Assembly: GCA_002338335.1 (NCBI GenBank)
Contig: DDIC01000027.1
Span: 1 to 42,743 of the forward strand
Length of the DNA stretch: 42,743 bases
Direction of reading: 5' to 3'
Source: Bacteroidetes bacterium UBA1860
GTDB lineage: Bacteria > Bacteroidota > Rhodothermia > Balneolales > Balneolaceae
Part shown: in pieces, positions 1 through 10,048 of the stretch
Layout of the letters: each line of letters opens with the position of its first letter
How positions within the stretch are numbered: the stretch's first letter is position 1
Program-made: the position numbers and the translations under genes
The notes under the pieces: model-generated
Told to the model about the DNA's origin: nothing
Seen by the model: the letters and a program-made list of their open reading frames with translations, nothing else
The model's database searches: none

Positions 1-569
1 CCCGAGTCAATAACGACCTGGCTGATGTGTTGGGGAACTTTGCCTTCAGGACGCTTTCTTTTATTCATCGATTTGAGAATGGTGTGATCCCAACACCGAA
101 AGATTTAGCACCCAAAGACAACGAAACACTCCAGGCGATTACACTCCAAAAACGTGCATTCGAGCAAGCCTTGGATGGGTTTCGATTCAAAGAGGCCGTT
201 GGGGCGGCTATGGAACTAGCCAGAGTGGGGAATCGATACTTTTCGGATAGCGAACCCTGGAAAACGCGCAAAACGGATCCTCAGCTATGTGCGAACACCT
301 TGTATGTCTCTGCTCAGGTGTGCGCAGCTTTAACGTGGTTGTTGGCTCCTTTTATGCCAACGAAAATGACTGAGCTGGCGACTCAAATGAACCTTTCTAC
401 TTCTAAGCAACCTTCAGCAATGCTTTTATGGAAGGATTGCCATGAAGAGATTTTGCAGCCCGGGCAACAGTTGGGTGAGGCATCGGTATTATTTCCAAAG
501 ATTGAAGACGAGTGGATTGATAAACAAAGAGAAAAACTTCAAAATAACCCCTCTACCCTCTCTTCTTAA
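1..569 (+). CDS. metG: Methionyl-tRNA synthetase, C-terminal part (truncated by window edge)
   Basis: The reading frame is open from the first full codon (position 3) and begins RVNNDLADVLGN, which matches the start of the helical anticodon-binding domain of class I MetRS, where R-x-N-x-D/E-L-A-x-x-x-G-N-x-x-x-R is conserved. The visible part is about 188 residues and carries the anticodon-binding helices. The catalytic Rossmann domain with its HIGH and KMSKS motifs lies upstream of the window. After the helical domain the protein ends without the EMAP/Trbp-like C-terminal extension that many bacterial MetRS proteins carry, so it appears to be a form without the dimerisation tail. The enzyme charges tRNA-Met and initiator tRNA in the cytoplasm. 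The next gene starts 23 bases downstream on the same strand. Confidence 0.9.
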   Translation, partial: RVNNDLADVLGNFAFRTLSFIHRFENGVIPTPKDLAPKDNETLQAITLQKRAFEQALDGFRFKEAVGAAMELARVGNRYFSDSEPWKTRKTDPQLCANTLYVSAQVCAALTWLLAPFMPTKMTELATQMNLSTSKQPSAMLLWKDCHEEILQPGQQLGEASVLFPKIEDEWIDKQREKLQNNPSTLSS

Positions 570-592
570 CCCCCCAATCGAGAGTTCATTTC

Positions 593-2548
593 GTGTCTTT
601 TGAAAAAGCCTCGGCTGCGAGCCCATCACTGAAAGCTTTAGGAAAGCTAGGGTGTCAAATTACAGATACGGGCACATCGTTCCGTTTGTATGCGCCATCC
701 GTCCAAGAGGTATCGCTATTTCTGTATCAATCGGTCGGGCAAACGGCACCAACTGCTGAGTATTCTCTACAAAAAGATACTTCGGGGGTCTGGTCGACCA
801 TATTATCGGAGTATGTATTGGGTTCGTACTACGACTATCAACTTGATGGTCAAGGCCCTTTTGCTGATCCCTACAGCCTACATGTGGCAACAAAAGAGCC
901 TTTTCCTATGTCTGCTCGGTCCTTGATTCTGAATGAAACGGATTTGGTCCAGCGTATGCCAGCACAGTCTGTACATAGAGAACTTGCGGATTTACTGATC
1001 TATGAAGTCCATATCAGGGATATGGTGGCCAAAAAAGCGATCTACGAGCATGCTAGCATCTATAAGCAATGGAGCACCCAGAGCGATAGCTTTGATCACG
1101 TGATGGATTTGGGCATGAATGCGATAGAGTTCTTACCTCTTGCGAAATCGGTCTATCATGAGCCCCCCTATCATCCCGACGATCCAGAGTCAAAAAATCA
1201 TTGGAACCCTACAGCCATCAACCACTGGGGATACATGACTGCCTACTTTTTGGCTCCAGAAACCCGTCACGCTACACCTGCCAGCGTAGGTGATTGGAGT
1301 GCTGCATCCCCGCATGCTGTGTTTGAACTTCAAGGCGTTGTTTTTTCGTGTCGTGAACGTAACCTGACACCCATTTTGGATGTTGTGTTCAATCATAGCA
1401 GCATGTATGATCAAAACATGCTCACATCCATACTTGGAGAGGAGTATTTCAGGATCGATGAGGATGGTCAGTGGCTAAACCGTAGTATGACAGGCAACGA
1501 GCTTGATACCCAAAAAGTTGCTGTCCGACATTTGATCCTTGAATCACTCAGAATCTGGATTGAAGTGTATGGCTTTGAGGGATTTCGATTCGATCTAGCC
1601 GGCTTGCTAGACTCCACCTTGTGGGATGAAATCAAGGCGATGGTGAATGCCATACAGCCAGGAACTTTGCTCATTGCTGAGCCTTGGGGAGGTACCTATC
1701 GTCCCCATGAGTTTTCTGCGGCTGGATGGGCTTCTTGGAATGACCGATTTCGCAATGGGATTAAAGGGATTGATCCCATTCACCAACAAGGAGCGATATT
1801 TCAACAATGGGTTTCAGATGGATCGAGAGCTACAGTAGAAAACTGGCTTCGAGGGACACTCTCAACGTATGAGGGTGGGCTTTTTCGTGAGTCATCTCAT
1901 GCTGTCAATTATCTAGAAAGCCATGACGGTCATACCCTTGGGGATTTCATAAGAATTGCACATCAAGGTGAGAATAGATTTGATCTAGAGAATCCAAGGT
2001 CTTGGTGCTCACTTTCGGGGAATGCCATGAAGCGGATGAAACTTGCCCACCTAGCCCTACTCACAACACCTGGATGTGTCATGCTGCATCAAGGGCAATC
2101 CTTTGCACACCCAAAAATTGTTGAGGAGGAATCCTTTATTCGGTTGGATCATGATGCTTACAATAAGGATTCAGAGACGAGTTGGATAAATTGGTCTGTA
2201 CTAGATATGAATCAAGACTTACACCAATACACCCAAGGATTGATTGCTGTTCGTCAATCCTCAGCTGCCTTGCGACGTGCTAAAGACGCAGAGATTTGTT
2301 TTGATCATGCTGATAATCCGTGGCATCTAGTTAAAATCGTCTGGGGTGCTACCACAAAAGATCTCTACCATTATATCGTTGGATTGAATTTTGATTCGCA
2401 TACACCGTTACATATCACGTTGGAACGGGGTCCATGGGAGTGTTTAGTAGATGATTCTCAGGCGTCAAATCAGACAATGCGTGTGGTTGAGGAGCCTATT
2501 ATCGTGCCACCAATTTCAGGGATTGTACTTCGTAAGTTGCGACAATGA
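593..2548 (+). CDS. GH13 alpha-glucan hydrolase (pullulanase/amylase-like) with N-terminal CBM48-type domain
   Basis: The protein has 651 residues and starts at GTG 593. Residues about 10-120 look like an N-terminal beta-sandwich of the CBM48/isoamylase-N type (FRLYAPSVQEVSLFLY, YYDYQLDG, ADPYS). The (beta/alpha)8 barrel follows with the four GH13 motifs: DVVFNH at about 263-268, GFRFDLAG with nucleophile Asp334, IAEPWGG with acid/base Glu363, and ESHDG with stabiliser Asp445. The C-terminus is a beta domain. No secretion signal is seen, so a cytoplasmic role on glycogen or malto-oligosaccharides is likely. An HWGYMT motif stands where type I pullulanases have YNWGYDP, so the exact specificity (debranching, amylase or transferase) cannot be assigned from the sequence. 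It follows metG by 23 bases, but a functional link is not evident. Confidence 0.85.
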   Translation: MSFEKASAASPSLKALGKLGCQITDTGTSFRLYAPSVQEVSLFLYQSVGQTAPTAEYSLQKDTSGVWSTILSEYVLGSYYDYQLDGQGPFADPYSLHVATKEPFPMSARSLILNETDLVQRMPAQSVHRELADLLIYEVHIRDMVAKKAIYEHASIYKQWSTQSDSFDHVMDLGMNAIEFLPLAKSVYHEPPYHPDDPESKNHWNPTAINHWGYMTAYFLAPETRHATPASVGDWSAASPHAVFELQGVVFSCRERNLTPILDVVFNHSSMYDQNMLTSILGEEYFRIDEDGQWLNRSMTGNELDTQKVAVRHLILESLRIWIEVYGFEGFRFDLAGLLDSTLWDEIKAMVNAIQPGTLLIAEPWGGTYRPHEFSAAGWASWNDRFRNGIKGIDPIHQQGAIFQQWVSDGSRATVENWLRGTLSTYEGGLFRESSHAVNYLESHDGHTLGDFIRIAHQGENRFDLENPRSWCSLSGNAMKRMKLAHLALLTTPGCVMLHQGQSFAHPKIVEEESFIRLDHDAYNKDSETSWINWSVLDMNQDLHQYTQGLIAVRQSSAALRRAKDAEICFDHADNPWHLVKIVWGATTKDLYHYIVGLNFDSHTPLHITLERGPWECLVDDSQASNQTMRVVEEPIIVPPISGIVLRKLRQ

Positions 2549-2604
2549 TGGGAACAGACTAATTTGCTCCATTCTTCAGCACACAATCACGACGCGGGGG
2601 ACAC

Positions 2605-3951
2605 GTGGCGACTACATCTTCAAGGGGAACATGGAACTCAAAACTTGGGTTCATTATGGCTGCAGCTGGTGGTGCAGTTGGTTTAGGTAATATTTGGCGA
2701 TTTCCCACAGAAACGGCCGAGAATGGTGGTGCGGCCTTCCTTTTTGTCTACGTCATTTGTTGTTTTCTGATTGGACTACCTGTCATGGTTGCTGAGCTTT
2801 CTCTGGGTCGGGCGACACAGCGTAATGCAGTGGGAGCCTTCAATGCACTCTCCAAAAACCCAATTTATCAAGCTGTTGGATTCTGGGGGGTGATCTGTGG
2901 GTCGATGATACTCTCTTTTTATGTTGTGATTGCAGGTTGGTCATTTAGCAATGTATTTGTAGAGATTTTTGATTATGTCGGGATGACGGGGCCTGCCACA
3001 ACCCTTGTGGATACAAGTAATGGCGTTGTAAACATCCTATTTGCTGCATTATTCATGGTAGCTACCATTTTTATCGTTCGTGGTGGTGTCTCGGAAGGGA
3101 TAGAACGTGCCACCAAGACGATGATGCCTCTTCTTCTGGTGATGCTATTGGTGCTCATTGGACTCACCTTGCCTATGGAAGGTGCGGCCGATGGAGTGAA
3201 AGCCTATTTACAGCCCGACTTTAGCCAAATTGATCGAGAACTGATTCTCTATGCACTGGGGCAGTCATTCTTTTCCCTTTCATTGGGGCTTGGTGCACTC
3301 ATTACCTATGGATCTTACCTATCCAAGTCGGATAATGTGGTTCAATCTGCCGCTATTGTGACTCTCTCTGACGTAAGCATTGCCTTTATAGCGGGTTTGC
3401 TCATCATCCCTGCTATTTATGTGGCGCAAGCTCAAGGTATTCAGGTCTTTGATGACGCAGGATCATTGATTGCAGGTCCAGCGCTCATATTCAATATTCT
3501 CCCTGTCGTCTTTGATAACATCGGAGGGATTTTTGGACTTGGTTTAGCGGTAACTTTTTTCTTATTGCTATCGGTTGCTGCGTTGACCTCAACGATTTCG
3601 TTACTTGAGGTCTCTGTTTCTTACGTCATTGATGAATTTAATGTAGCCCGCAATACGGCAACCTGGCTCATGGGTGGGGTGATTGGAACCATTGCGATAT
3701 GGGTTTCATTTGATTTAGGGATGATAGACATCCTTGACACCGTCTTTAGTGCTTATGGATTGCCAATCGGCGGACTTCTAATAAGTCTTTTTGTGGGTTG
3801 GGTATGGAAAACACCCGCAGCCATGGAAGAGCTTAAGCATGGATTCCCTAGTTTTGAAAACTCCTTTTTTCAAAAGGTTTGGCCACTCTTCATTCGCTTC
3901 ATATGCCCAATCCTTATATTTTTGATACTTCTCGATCTTGTAACAGGATAG
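2605..3951 (+). CDS. Sodium:neurotransmitter symporter (NSS/SNF) family transporter
   Basis: This 448-residue multi-spanning membrane protein starts at GTG 2605, preceded by a G-rich run 4 bases upstream. No other in-frame start lies before the first membrane helix. The N-terminus shows the NSS signature: LGFIMAAAGGAVGLGNIWRF is the unwound TM1 that forms the Na+ and substrate site (compare LeuT), followed by ENGGAAFLFVY and PVMVAELSLGR. About eleven hydrophobic segments follow, which is normal for bacterial NSS proteins, and ASLGLGAL-type sequence (SFFSLSLGLGALITYGSYL, residues about 220-240) corresponds to TM6. It is expected to import an amino acid or amine with Na+ at the inner membrane. 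The substrate cannot be predicted. It stands alone between the glucanase gene and efp. Confidence 0.88.
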   Translation: MATTSSRGTWNSKLGFIMAAAGGAVGLGNIWRFPTETAENGGAAFLFVYVICCFLIGLPVMVAELSLGRATQRNAVGAFNALSKNPIYQAVGFWGVICGSMILSFYVVIAGWSFSNVFVEIFDYVGMTGPATTLVDTSNGVVNILFAALFMVATIFIVRGGVSEGIERATKTMMPLLLVMLLVLIGLTLPMEGAADGVKAYLQPDFSQIDRELILYALGQSFFSLSLGLGALITYGSYLSKSDNVVQSAAIVTLSDVSIAFIAGLLIIPAIYVAQAQGIQVFDDAGSLIAGPALIFNILPVVFDNIGGIFGLGLAVTFFLLLSVAALTSTISLLEVSVSYVIDEFNVARNTATWLMGGVIGTIAIWVSFDLGMIDILDTVFSAYGLPIGGLLISLFVGWVWKTPAAMEELKHGFPSFENSFFQKVWPLFIRFICPILIFLILLDLVTG

Positions 3952-3996
3952 AGTTTGCATACTATCAAACCTCACTAACCTCCTCTCCCCTGTTTT

Positions 3997-4569
3997 ATGG
4001 CTAAAATTACCACAGCCGACTTCAAAAATGGTATGAACATCATTCAAGATGACAACATCTATACCATTATCGAATTTCAACATGTTAAACCGGGTAAAGG
4101 AGCTGCATTTGTACGCACCAAGTTGAGAGGTCTAGAGAACGACAAAAATATTGACAAAACCTTTCGGTCTGGAGAATCTGTAGAATCTGTGCGAGTTGAG
4201 CGTCACAGTTACCAGTTTTTGTACCGTGATGGAGATATGTTTGTCTTTATGCATCAGCAAACGTACGAGCAAATCATGCTTGAGGAGCGACGAGTGATGG
4301 CAAAAGAATATCTTAGTGATGGAGAAATATGTGAGGTTTTAGTAGATGTAGAGCGCGATAATGTGCTATATGCGGAACCTCCTCAACACATCACGACGAA
4401 AGTCATCGATACGGATCCTGGGTTAAAAGGTGACACCGCACAAGGTGGGTCTAAACCCGCAAAAATCGAATCTGGAGCCTCTGTGAATGTCCCATTGTTT
4501 ATCAATATTGGTGATGCCATTCGAGTCGATACCCGTTCAGGTGAATACATTGAACGTGCCAAAAGCTAA
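3997..4569 (+). CDS. efp: Elongation factor P
   Basis: The protein has 190 residues, the usual EF-P length (185-190). The N-terminal KOW-like domain carries KPGKGAAF with Lys34 at the tip. This is the residue that is beta-lysylated, aminopentanolated or left unmodified in lysine-type EF-P, so this is not the arginine type that EarP rhamnosylates. The C-terminal OB domain includes the family signature region IGDAIRVDTRSGEYIERA near the end. EF-P binds ribosomes stalled at polyproline stretches and promotes peptide-bond formation. No epmA/epmB modification genes are nearby. The start has no Shine-Dalgarno sequence (the upstream region is CT-rich), but the alignment to EF-P fixes it. It is followed after 24 bases by accB, an efp-accB-accC order common in many bacteria. 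Confidence 0.97.
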   Translation: MAKITTADFKNGMNIIQDDNIYTIIEFQHVKPGKGAAFVRTKLRGLENDKNIDKTFRSGESVESVRVERHSYQFLYRDGDMFVFMHQQTYEQIMLEERRVMAKEYLSDGEICEVLVDVERDNVLYAEPPQHITTKVIDTDPGLKGDTAQGGSKPAKIESGASVNVPLFINIGDAIRVDTRSGEYIERAKS

Positions 4570-4593
4570 CCTGTAACCACTGAGGTCGTACTT

Positions 4594-5082
4594 ATGGATT
4601 TAAAGAAGATTAAAAGCATTATTAAACTCGTAGAAGAGAGTTCCGTTCAAGAGGTTTCGGTTGAAGAAGGCGATTTTGCCATTACGGTGAGTAAGCAATC
4701 CTCACTTCCTCCTTTTGGACAAGTTGCCCCGCAGGTTGTCTCCGCCCCAGCTCCTGCTCAAGCCCCTGCGGTTCCTGCTTCAACCACAACTTCCGCAGAT
4801 ACTGCTCATGAGGCGACATCGACTGCTCCTGTTTCTGGGGGTCATGTTCAGAAATCACCCATTGTAGGCACCTACTATGAGGCCGCATCTCCTGATAGCG
4901 ATCCATTCATTACACAAGGCTGCTCAGTGAAAAAGGGAGATACGATTTGCATCGTAGAGGCCATGAAAATCATGAATGAGATTGAGGCAGAAGTGGATGG
5001 TGTGATTGAGGCGATACATACAGCCAATGGTCAAGCGATAGAATATGATCAGCCCCTGGTCACGATCAAACCTGCATCCTAA
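4594..5082 (+). CDS. accB: Biotin carboxyl carrier protein of acetyl-CoA carboxylase
   Basis: The protein has 162 residues, typical for BCCP. The N-terminal segment (about 1-30) is followed by an Ala/Pro/Thr-rich flexible linker (about 45-85). The C-terminal biotinyl domain (about 85-162) contains EAMKIMNE with Lys125 as the biotin attachment site, and a thumb-like insertion with [17 protein letters not shown]. It carries biotin between the carboxylase and transferase half-reactions of malonyl-CoA synthesis. A GAGGT sequence 8 bases upstream supports the ATG at 4594. Its stop codon shares one base with the accC start (TAATG), so the two are translationally coupled as in the classic accBC operon. 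The accA/accD carboxyltransferase genes are not in the window. Confidence 0.97.
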   Translation: MDLKKIKSIIKLVEESSVQEVSVEEGDFAITVSKQSSLPPFGQVAPQVVSAPAPAQAPAVPASTTTSADTAHEATSTAPVSGGHVQKSPIVGTYYEAASPDSDPFITQGCSVKKGDTICIVEAMKIMNEIEAEVDGVIEAIHTANGQAIEYDQPLVTIKPAS

Positions 5083-6440
5083 TGTTTAAAAAGATTCTGA
5101 TAGCGAATCGAGGCGAGATTGCCCTCCGTGTGATTCGGACGTGCAAAGAGATGGGAATAAAAACGGTCGCGGTCTACTCTACGGCCGATGAAGACTCCCT
5201 ACATGTCAAGTTTGCCGATGAAGCGGTATGTATAGGCCCTCCTGCGAGCAAGGATAGCTATTTGAAATTCCCGGCTCTTTTATCTGCAGCTGAAGTGACG
5301 GATGCTGAAGCCATTCATCCTGGTTATGGGTTTTTGAGTGAAAACGCCATGTTTTCTGACATTTGCGCTGAGCACAATATCACGTTTATAGGCCCCACAA
5401 GCACCATGATTGAAACCATGGGGGACAAAGCAACGGCCAAAGCAACGATGATTGCAAGTGGTGTGCCAGTCGTGCCAGGAAGTGAAGGGATTGTGGAGAA
5501 TGCCGCGGAAGCTAAAAAGATTGCAGATTCGATTGGCTATCCGGTGATTTTGAAAGCGACTGCAGGGGGTGGCGGTCGTGGGATGCGTATCGTACACAAA
5601 TCCGAAGATCTCAAAAACAATTACGAGATGTGTTCGAATGAAGCAATGAGTGCATTTGGCAATGCAGGGGTCTACATTGAAAAATTTGTTGAGAAGCCTC
5701 GGCATATCGAGATTCAAATTCTTGGGGATACCCACGGTAACGTAATCCATTTGGGTGAACGAGAGTGCTCACTGCAACGTCGTCATCAAAAAATGCTGGA
5801 AGAAGCGCCCTCTCCTATAATGACCCCTGAACTTAGAGAGCGCATGGGGAAAGCGGCTGTGGATGCTGCAAAAGCAATTAACTATACGGGTGCAGGAACT
5901 GTGGAATTCCTTGTAGACAAGGACCACAATTTCTATTTCATGGAAATGAACACCCGCATCCAGGTAGAGCATCCTGTGACGGAAGAGATCACCAATTATG
6001 ACCTTGTGGCTGAGCAAATCAAGGTTGCCGCCGGGGAACCTATTACCGTGAAGCCGCTAAAAATGCGCGGTCATGCGATTGAATGTCGAATTAATGCAGA
6101 AGACCCAGCGCATAATTTCCGACCAAGCGCAGGAACAATTACAGTATACCACCCAGCTGGAGGGCATAGTGTTAGAGTCGATACTCATATTTATTCTGGA
6201 TATAAAATCCCACCCCATTATGATTCCATGATTGCAAAATTGATTGTGAGTGGACGCACACGCGATGAAGCTATCAAACGAATGAAACGTGCACTTCAAG
6301 AGTTCACTCTCGAAGGCATAAAGACGTCGATACCCTACCACCTCCAGCTCATGGACGATCCCAATTTCCTAGCTGGGGATATGTACACACGATATTTAGA
6401 AGATGAATTCACCTTTAACCCTGAAGAGGAAACCCCATGA
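5082..6440 (+). CDS. accC: Acetyl-CoA carboxylase, biotin carboxylase subunit
   Basis: The protein has 452 residues (the usual length is about 450). It starts with [19 protein letters not shown], the biotin-carboxylase N-terminal domain. The ATP-grasp domain contains the glycine-rich [14 protein letters not shown] (around residue 160-170), [13 protein letters not shown] and [16 protein letters not shown], where the Glu and Arg residues bind ATP/Mg and bicarbonate/biotin. The C-terminal domain carries [14 protein letters not shown]. The enzyme uses ATP and bicarbonate to carboxylate the biotin on AccB (Lys125). It overlaps accB by one base and gcvH by four bases (ATGA), so the three are translated together. 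Confidence 0.98.
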   Translation: MFKKILIANRGEIALRVIRTCKEMGIKTVAVYSTADEDSLHVKFADEAVCIGPPASKDSYLKFPALLSAAEVTDAEAIHPGYGFLSENAMFSDICAEHNITFIGPTSTMIETMGDKATAKATMIASGVPVVPGSEGIVENAAEAKKIADSIGYPVILKATAGGGGRGMRIVHKSEDLKNNYEMCSNEAMSAFGNAGVYIEKFVEKPRHIEIQILGDTHGNVIHLGERECSLQRRHQKMLEEAPSPIMTPELRERMGKAAVDAAKAINYTGAGTVEFLVDKDHNFYFMEMNTRIQVEHPVTEEITNYDLVAEQIKVAAGEPITVKPLKMRGHAIECRINAEDPAHNFRPSAGTITVYHPAGGHSVRVDTHIYSGYKIPPHYDSMIAKLIVSGRTRDEAIKRMKRALQEFTLEGIKTSIPYHLQLMDDPNFLAGDMYTRYLEDEFTFNPEEETP

Positions 6441-6817
6441 ACACCCCAGATGACCTAAAATACACGAAGAACCATGAGTGGGTGCGAAAGCATGATGATG
6501 GAACCGCAACGGTCGGGATTACAGACTTTGCTCAAAACGAGCTTGGGGATATTGTGTATGTCGAGGTGGAATCTGAGGGTGAAACCTTTGAGTTGGACGG
6601 AGTATTTGGCTCCATTGAGGCTGTTAAAACAGTTAGTGATCTATATAGCCCGATGTCTGGGGAAGTCCTAGAGGTGAACCCAGAGCTTGATGGAAATCCT
6701 GAGCTCGTGAATGAAGATCCTTATGGTGAGGGCTGGATTATCAAGTTGAAACTCAGTGCACCTGAAGAATGGGACGAGCTGCTTACTGCAGAAGGGTATC
6801 AAGCGATAATCTCCTAA
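6437..6817 (+). CDS. gcvH: Glycine cleavage system H protein (lipoyl carrier)
   Basis: The protein has 126 residues, typical for H protein. It contains YTKNHEWV near the N-terminus and the lipoylation motif [15 protein letters not shown] with Lys64 as the lipoyl acceptor. The C-terminal [11 protein letters not shown] segment also fits. The H protein shuttles the aminomethyl group of glycine between the P and T proteins. It may also serve as the octanoyl/lipoyl donor for other complexes. The ATG at 6437 overlaps the accC stop (ATGA) and is preceded by GAGGAAA. The gcvP, gcvT and lpd genes are not in the window. Its place behind accBC rather than with gcvT is unusual enough to note. Confidence 0.96.
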   Translation: MNTPDDLKYTKNHEWVRKHDDGTATVGITDFAQNELGDIVYVEVESEGETFELDGVFGSIEAVKTVSDLYSPMSGEVLEVNPELDGNPELVNEDPYGEGWIIKLKLSAPEEWDELLTAEGYQAIIS

Positions 6818-6824
6818 AAGGTCT

Positions 6825-8390
6825 ATGTCCCTACCCCATCAAGATTGGATTCTTATTCTAGATTTTGGTTCGCAATACACGCAGCTTATTGCTCGTCGCA
6901 TTCGTGAGCACAATGTCTACTGCGAAATCCACCCCTACAATGTGACACCTGATGAGTTCTCTGAGCGTCCACCAAAAGGAGTGGTCTTCTCTGGTGGTCC
7001 CAATAGCGTTTATGATGACGGAGCTCCTCAGTTAAGTGAGGCATGGCTTGAGTTTGACACTCCGCACCTTGGAATTTGCTATGGATTGCAAGCCATTGCT
7101 CATGCTCGTAAGCCCGGGTCGGTAGAGCGGGCTCAAAAGAGGGAATTTGGTCGTGCTACATTGATCCAGAAAATTGAGGATCCCTTATTAAAAGGGCTCG
7201 AAGATTCTACCGTATGGATGTCTCACGGGGATCATATTATCGAGCTTCCAGATGGTTTGGAAGTGATTGCTCAGACCGATAATGCACCCGTGGCTGCCGT
7301 GCGTGATCTCCAAAAACAAGTCTATGGATTGCAATTCCATCCAGAAGTCGCACACACATCGAGCGGGAAGCAGATTCTAAAAAACTTTGTCATTGATATA
7401 TGCGGCTGTAGCCCCTCATGGACACCGGCATCCTTTATTGATCACGAATTAGACGCGATACGGTCATTGGTTGGAAAGGAGCGTGTGCTGTGCGCATTAT
7501 CGGGGGGCGTGGATTCGACGGTAGTTGCCACGTTGATTCATCGTGCGATTGGGGATCAATTAACCTGTGTTTTTGTAAATAATGGACTCCTCCGCCAGAA
7601 TGAATATGAGGATGTCCTGGCTTTGTACAAGAACCATCTTGAGCTCCCCGTCGAAGGAGTGGACGCCTCTGCCCTATTCTTGGAGCGTCTGAGCGGTGTT
7701 AGTGATCCTGAGCAGAAGCGTAAGATCATTGGCAAGACATTCATTGATGTATTTGATGACTTTGTGATGCGTGAGTCGTCCAGTTCCAGCAGTGAGCCAT
7801 TCCGCTATCTTGCCCAAGGGACTCTTTATCCCGATGTGATAGAAAGTGTCTCATTCAAAGGGCCATCTGTGACCATTAAAAGTCACCATAATGTGGGCGG
7901 TCTTCCTGAAAAAATGAATTTGAAGCTTCTGGAACCTGTGAGAGAGCTTTTCAAAGATGAGGTTCGCGATGTGGGTCGAGCGTTGGACATTCCTGAGCGT
8001 TTTATTGCAAGGCATCCTTTTCCCGGACCAGGTCTGGCGATACGACTCCTTGGTGAAATCAGCGAAGAGCGGCTGAGTGTTTTACGAAAAGCGGATGCAA
8101 TATTTATCGAGGCTTTGCGCGAAAAAGGACATTATGACGAGGTATGGCAGGCATTATGTGTCTTGCTACCGGTCCAATCCGTAGGTGTGATGGGTGATGA
8201 GCGTACCTATGAAAACACGGTCGCTATACGGGCTGTCACCTCTGTTGATGGAATGACGGCTGACTGGGCTCACCTACCCTATGACTTCCTTAGTGAAGTC
8301 TCAAATCGTATTATCAATGAAGTCATGGGGATCAATAGAGTAGTCTATGATATAAGCTCGAAACCCCCTGCAACCATTGAATGGGAATGA
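6825..8390 (+). CDS. guaA: GMP synthase (glutamine-hydrolysing)
   Basis: The protein has 521 residues, the usual GuaA length. The N-terminal class I glutamine amidotransferase domain shows [29 protein letters not shown] and GICYGLQA with nucleophile Cys85, plus QFHPEV with His172 and Glu174 completing the triad. The central N-type ATP-pyrophosphatase domain has the P-loop [10 protein letters not shown] (about residue 225). The C-terminal dimerisation domain includes [11 protein letters not shown] and ends PATIEWE, the canonical GuaA terminus. It converts XMP to GMP. It starts 7 bases after gcvH with an AAAGG upstream. Its 3' end overlaps the start region of the next gene. Confidence 0.98.
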   Translation: MSLPHQDWILILDFGSQYTQLIARRIREHNVYCEIHPYNVTPDEFSERPPKGVVFSGGPNSVYDDGAPQLSEAWLEFDTPHLGICYGLQAIAHARKPGSVERAQKREFGRATLIQKIEDPLLKGLEDSTVWMSHGDHIIELPDGLEVIAQTDNAPVAAVRDLQKQVYGLQFHPEVAHTSSGKQILKNFVIDICGCSPSWTPASFIDHELDAIRSLVGKERVLCALSGGVDSTVVATLIHRAIGDQLTCVFVNNGLLRQNEYEDVLALYKNHLELPVEGVDASALFLERLSGVSDPEQKRKIIGKTFIDVFDDFVMRESSSSSSEPFRYLAQGTLYPDVIESVSFKGPSVTIKSHHNVGGLPEKMNLKLLEPVRELFKDEVRDVGRALDIPERFIARHPFPGPGLAIRLLGEISEERLSVLRKADAIFIEALREKGHYDEVWQALCVLLPVQSVGVMGDERTYENTVAIRAVTSVDGMTADWAHLPYDFLSEVSNRIINEVMGINRVVYDISSKPPATIEWE

Positions 8391-10048
8391 TGAAATCGAC
8401 ATGGGGAGTCGTTCAGTTTAGGAGATCTCTTTGCATCCTTCTGATGTTTGGTTGGATTGGTTTGGCACCTAAAGTCGTTCATGGCCAACAATTGGATGTG
8501 CAACGAGACCTTGCCTTTGATCGTGGAATTTTAGCCTACAATCAGGGGGAATATGCCTCCGCATTGGATTATTTCACGACCTCTTCCTCTCCCATTGCAC
8601 CCTTTTTTGTGGTTAAGACTCATGTTGCCGGTCAACGCTGCACGCCGGCAATGCAGATGCTACGAGCATATCGCCCACCCACTCGTCAACTATCTGAATC
8701 CGATCTAAGGCTCATTTCACATGAACAGTATGTCCTACGTTCGTTGTGTCAGGTCCAGGCGCGGGAATTACCCTTAGCAACCCTAACCCTGATGCACGCC
8801 CTGCGTGAGCCTCTCTCGTCGACTCTTCGTACTGATATTGAGAATCGTCTTCAAAGTTTGGTCCCCTTTTTACTTGAGCATGAGTGGACCGTCCTTCAAT
8901 CGACCGATTTATCACAGGATGAATTTTCGCGACTTCAACAATACAGACAACGGACTCGCTCCTTACCCCTTGGTTTTACCTACCGAATAGGCGTTTATTT
9001 GCCCTTTTCTGATCCTGATGAGTCTATCCAGCAAATCGTACGCTCCATGGCCCGTGGTCTAACACTAGCGGTGGAGCAAGCAAACGAATCCAAACCGCTT
9101 CTTCATCTCGAATTTATAGATAGTCAGGTCGTGCGTCCTGAGCTACTTGCTCCCACGCTAGACTCTCTAAGAGTTGATCTTCTGGTTGGCCCCTTATTTA
9201 CAGAAGAGGCTCAAGCGTCATTCTCAACATTGGCATCACGCCAAATCCCGGCCATTATCCCCTTTTCAAGTGCCTTGCCTTTACAAGAAGCTGGCTCTCC
9301 TTTTTTTCAGTGGGAACCCCCTCTCACGGTTCATGCATCCTATATGGCTTCATATGCGTTTGAGACTCTTGGGCTTGATACAGTCTCTATCCTGAGTGAT
9401 CGAACCTCGGATGGATATGTTGCGTCACAGATCTTCCGCAATGAATTTTCATCGCTTGGAGGCATCATACTCGACACATACTTTGAGGACTTTGCAGCCA
9501 ACGGCTTTGAATTGGATGCGTTTACCGAACGATTAGATCCGCAGTGGTGGATGGATCAATCTCAAGCACCCGACTCTGTTAAGGAGTTGCTAGGTCCGTA
9601 TAAAATGGAACTTCCACAAGCTATTTATGCCCCATTGGATGGTGTCTATGAGTCTACTTTAATACCTCTGCTGTCCAATTCCCTTGATGCACTGAATACG
9701 AATATCCCCATTCTTGGGACACCTGCTTGGCTTGCATCAGAGAATCAATCTGCCTCCACCTCAAAGCTTACACTTATGGCGACCCAATCGGGTCAAGGCA
9801 TTGCAGACTCTGCTCAAACTGTTTATCTCGACTCCTTGTTTACCCAACGATACAGTGAACCAGCCTCGACTTCCTACTGGCTTGATGGATATGATCTTGG
9901 CACCTTTCTGGGACAGCTAGTGGAGTTGGAATCCCATCCTTCAGATTTCTTTGAGCTACTCAGACAACAACGCTTTCTGGGCATTACCCGACGCATCCAT
10001 TTTGACGGAACCTCAACCAACCAATCGATTGAGGTAGTTCGACGCTAG
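8387..10048 (+). CDS. Exported periplasmic-binding-fold protein (Peripla_BP_6 / LpoA-like)
   Basis: The protein has about 553 residues. In-frame ATG codons stand at 8381, 8387 and 8390; I chose 8387 because it forms an ATGA overlap with the guaA stop. A hydrophobic signal sequence ([20 protein letters not shown]) ends near residue 33, with a likely VHG-Q cleavage site. Residues about 40-180 look like TPR-type helical repeats ([17 protein letters not shown]). From about 195 on, [13 protein letters not shown] and later [14 protein letters not shown] resemble type I periplasmic binding proteins of the branched-chain amino-acid type. TPR plus this fold is the layout of LpoA, the outer-membrane activator of PBP1a. 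No lipobox cysteine is visible, so the LpoA role is inference. The stop codon is shared, on the opposite strand, with mltG, another peptidoglycan gene. Confidence 0.7.
   Translation: MMKSTWGVVQFRRSLCILLMFGWIGLAPKVVHGQQLDVQRDLAFDRGILAYNQGEYASALDYFTTSSSPIAPFFVVKTHVAGQRCTPAMQMLRAYRPPTRQLSESDLRLISHEQYVLRSLCQVQARELPLATLTLMHALREPLSSTLRTDIENRLQSLVPFLLEHEWTVLQSTDLSQDEFSRLQQYRQRTRSLPLGFTYRIGVYLPFSDPDESIQQIVRSMARGLTLAVEQANESKPLLHLEFIDSQVVRPELLAPTLDSLRVDLLVGPLFTEEAQASFSTLASRQIPAIIPFSSALPLQEAGSPFFQWEPPLTVHASYMASYAFETLGLDTVSILSDRTSDGYVASQIFRNEFSSLGGIILDTYFEDFAANGFELDAFTERLDPQWWMDQSQAPDSVKELLGPYKMELPQAIYAPLDGVYESTLIPLLSNSLDALNTNIPILGTPAWLASENQSASTSKLTLMATQSGQGIADSAQTVYLDSLFTQRYSEPASTSYWLDGYDLGTFLGQLVELESHPSDFFELLRQQRFLGITRRIHFDGTSTNQSIEVVRR

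Noticed and set aside
3953..3970. GTTTG/CAAAC inverted repeat before efp as a terminator
   Set aside because: Only five pairs with no T-run; not distinguishable from chance.
5280..6341. Long open frames on the strand opposite accC
   Set aside because: They lie fully inside a well-supported gene, have no start signals and no recognisable domain; they are codon-bias shadows.
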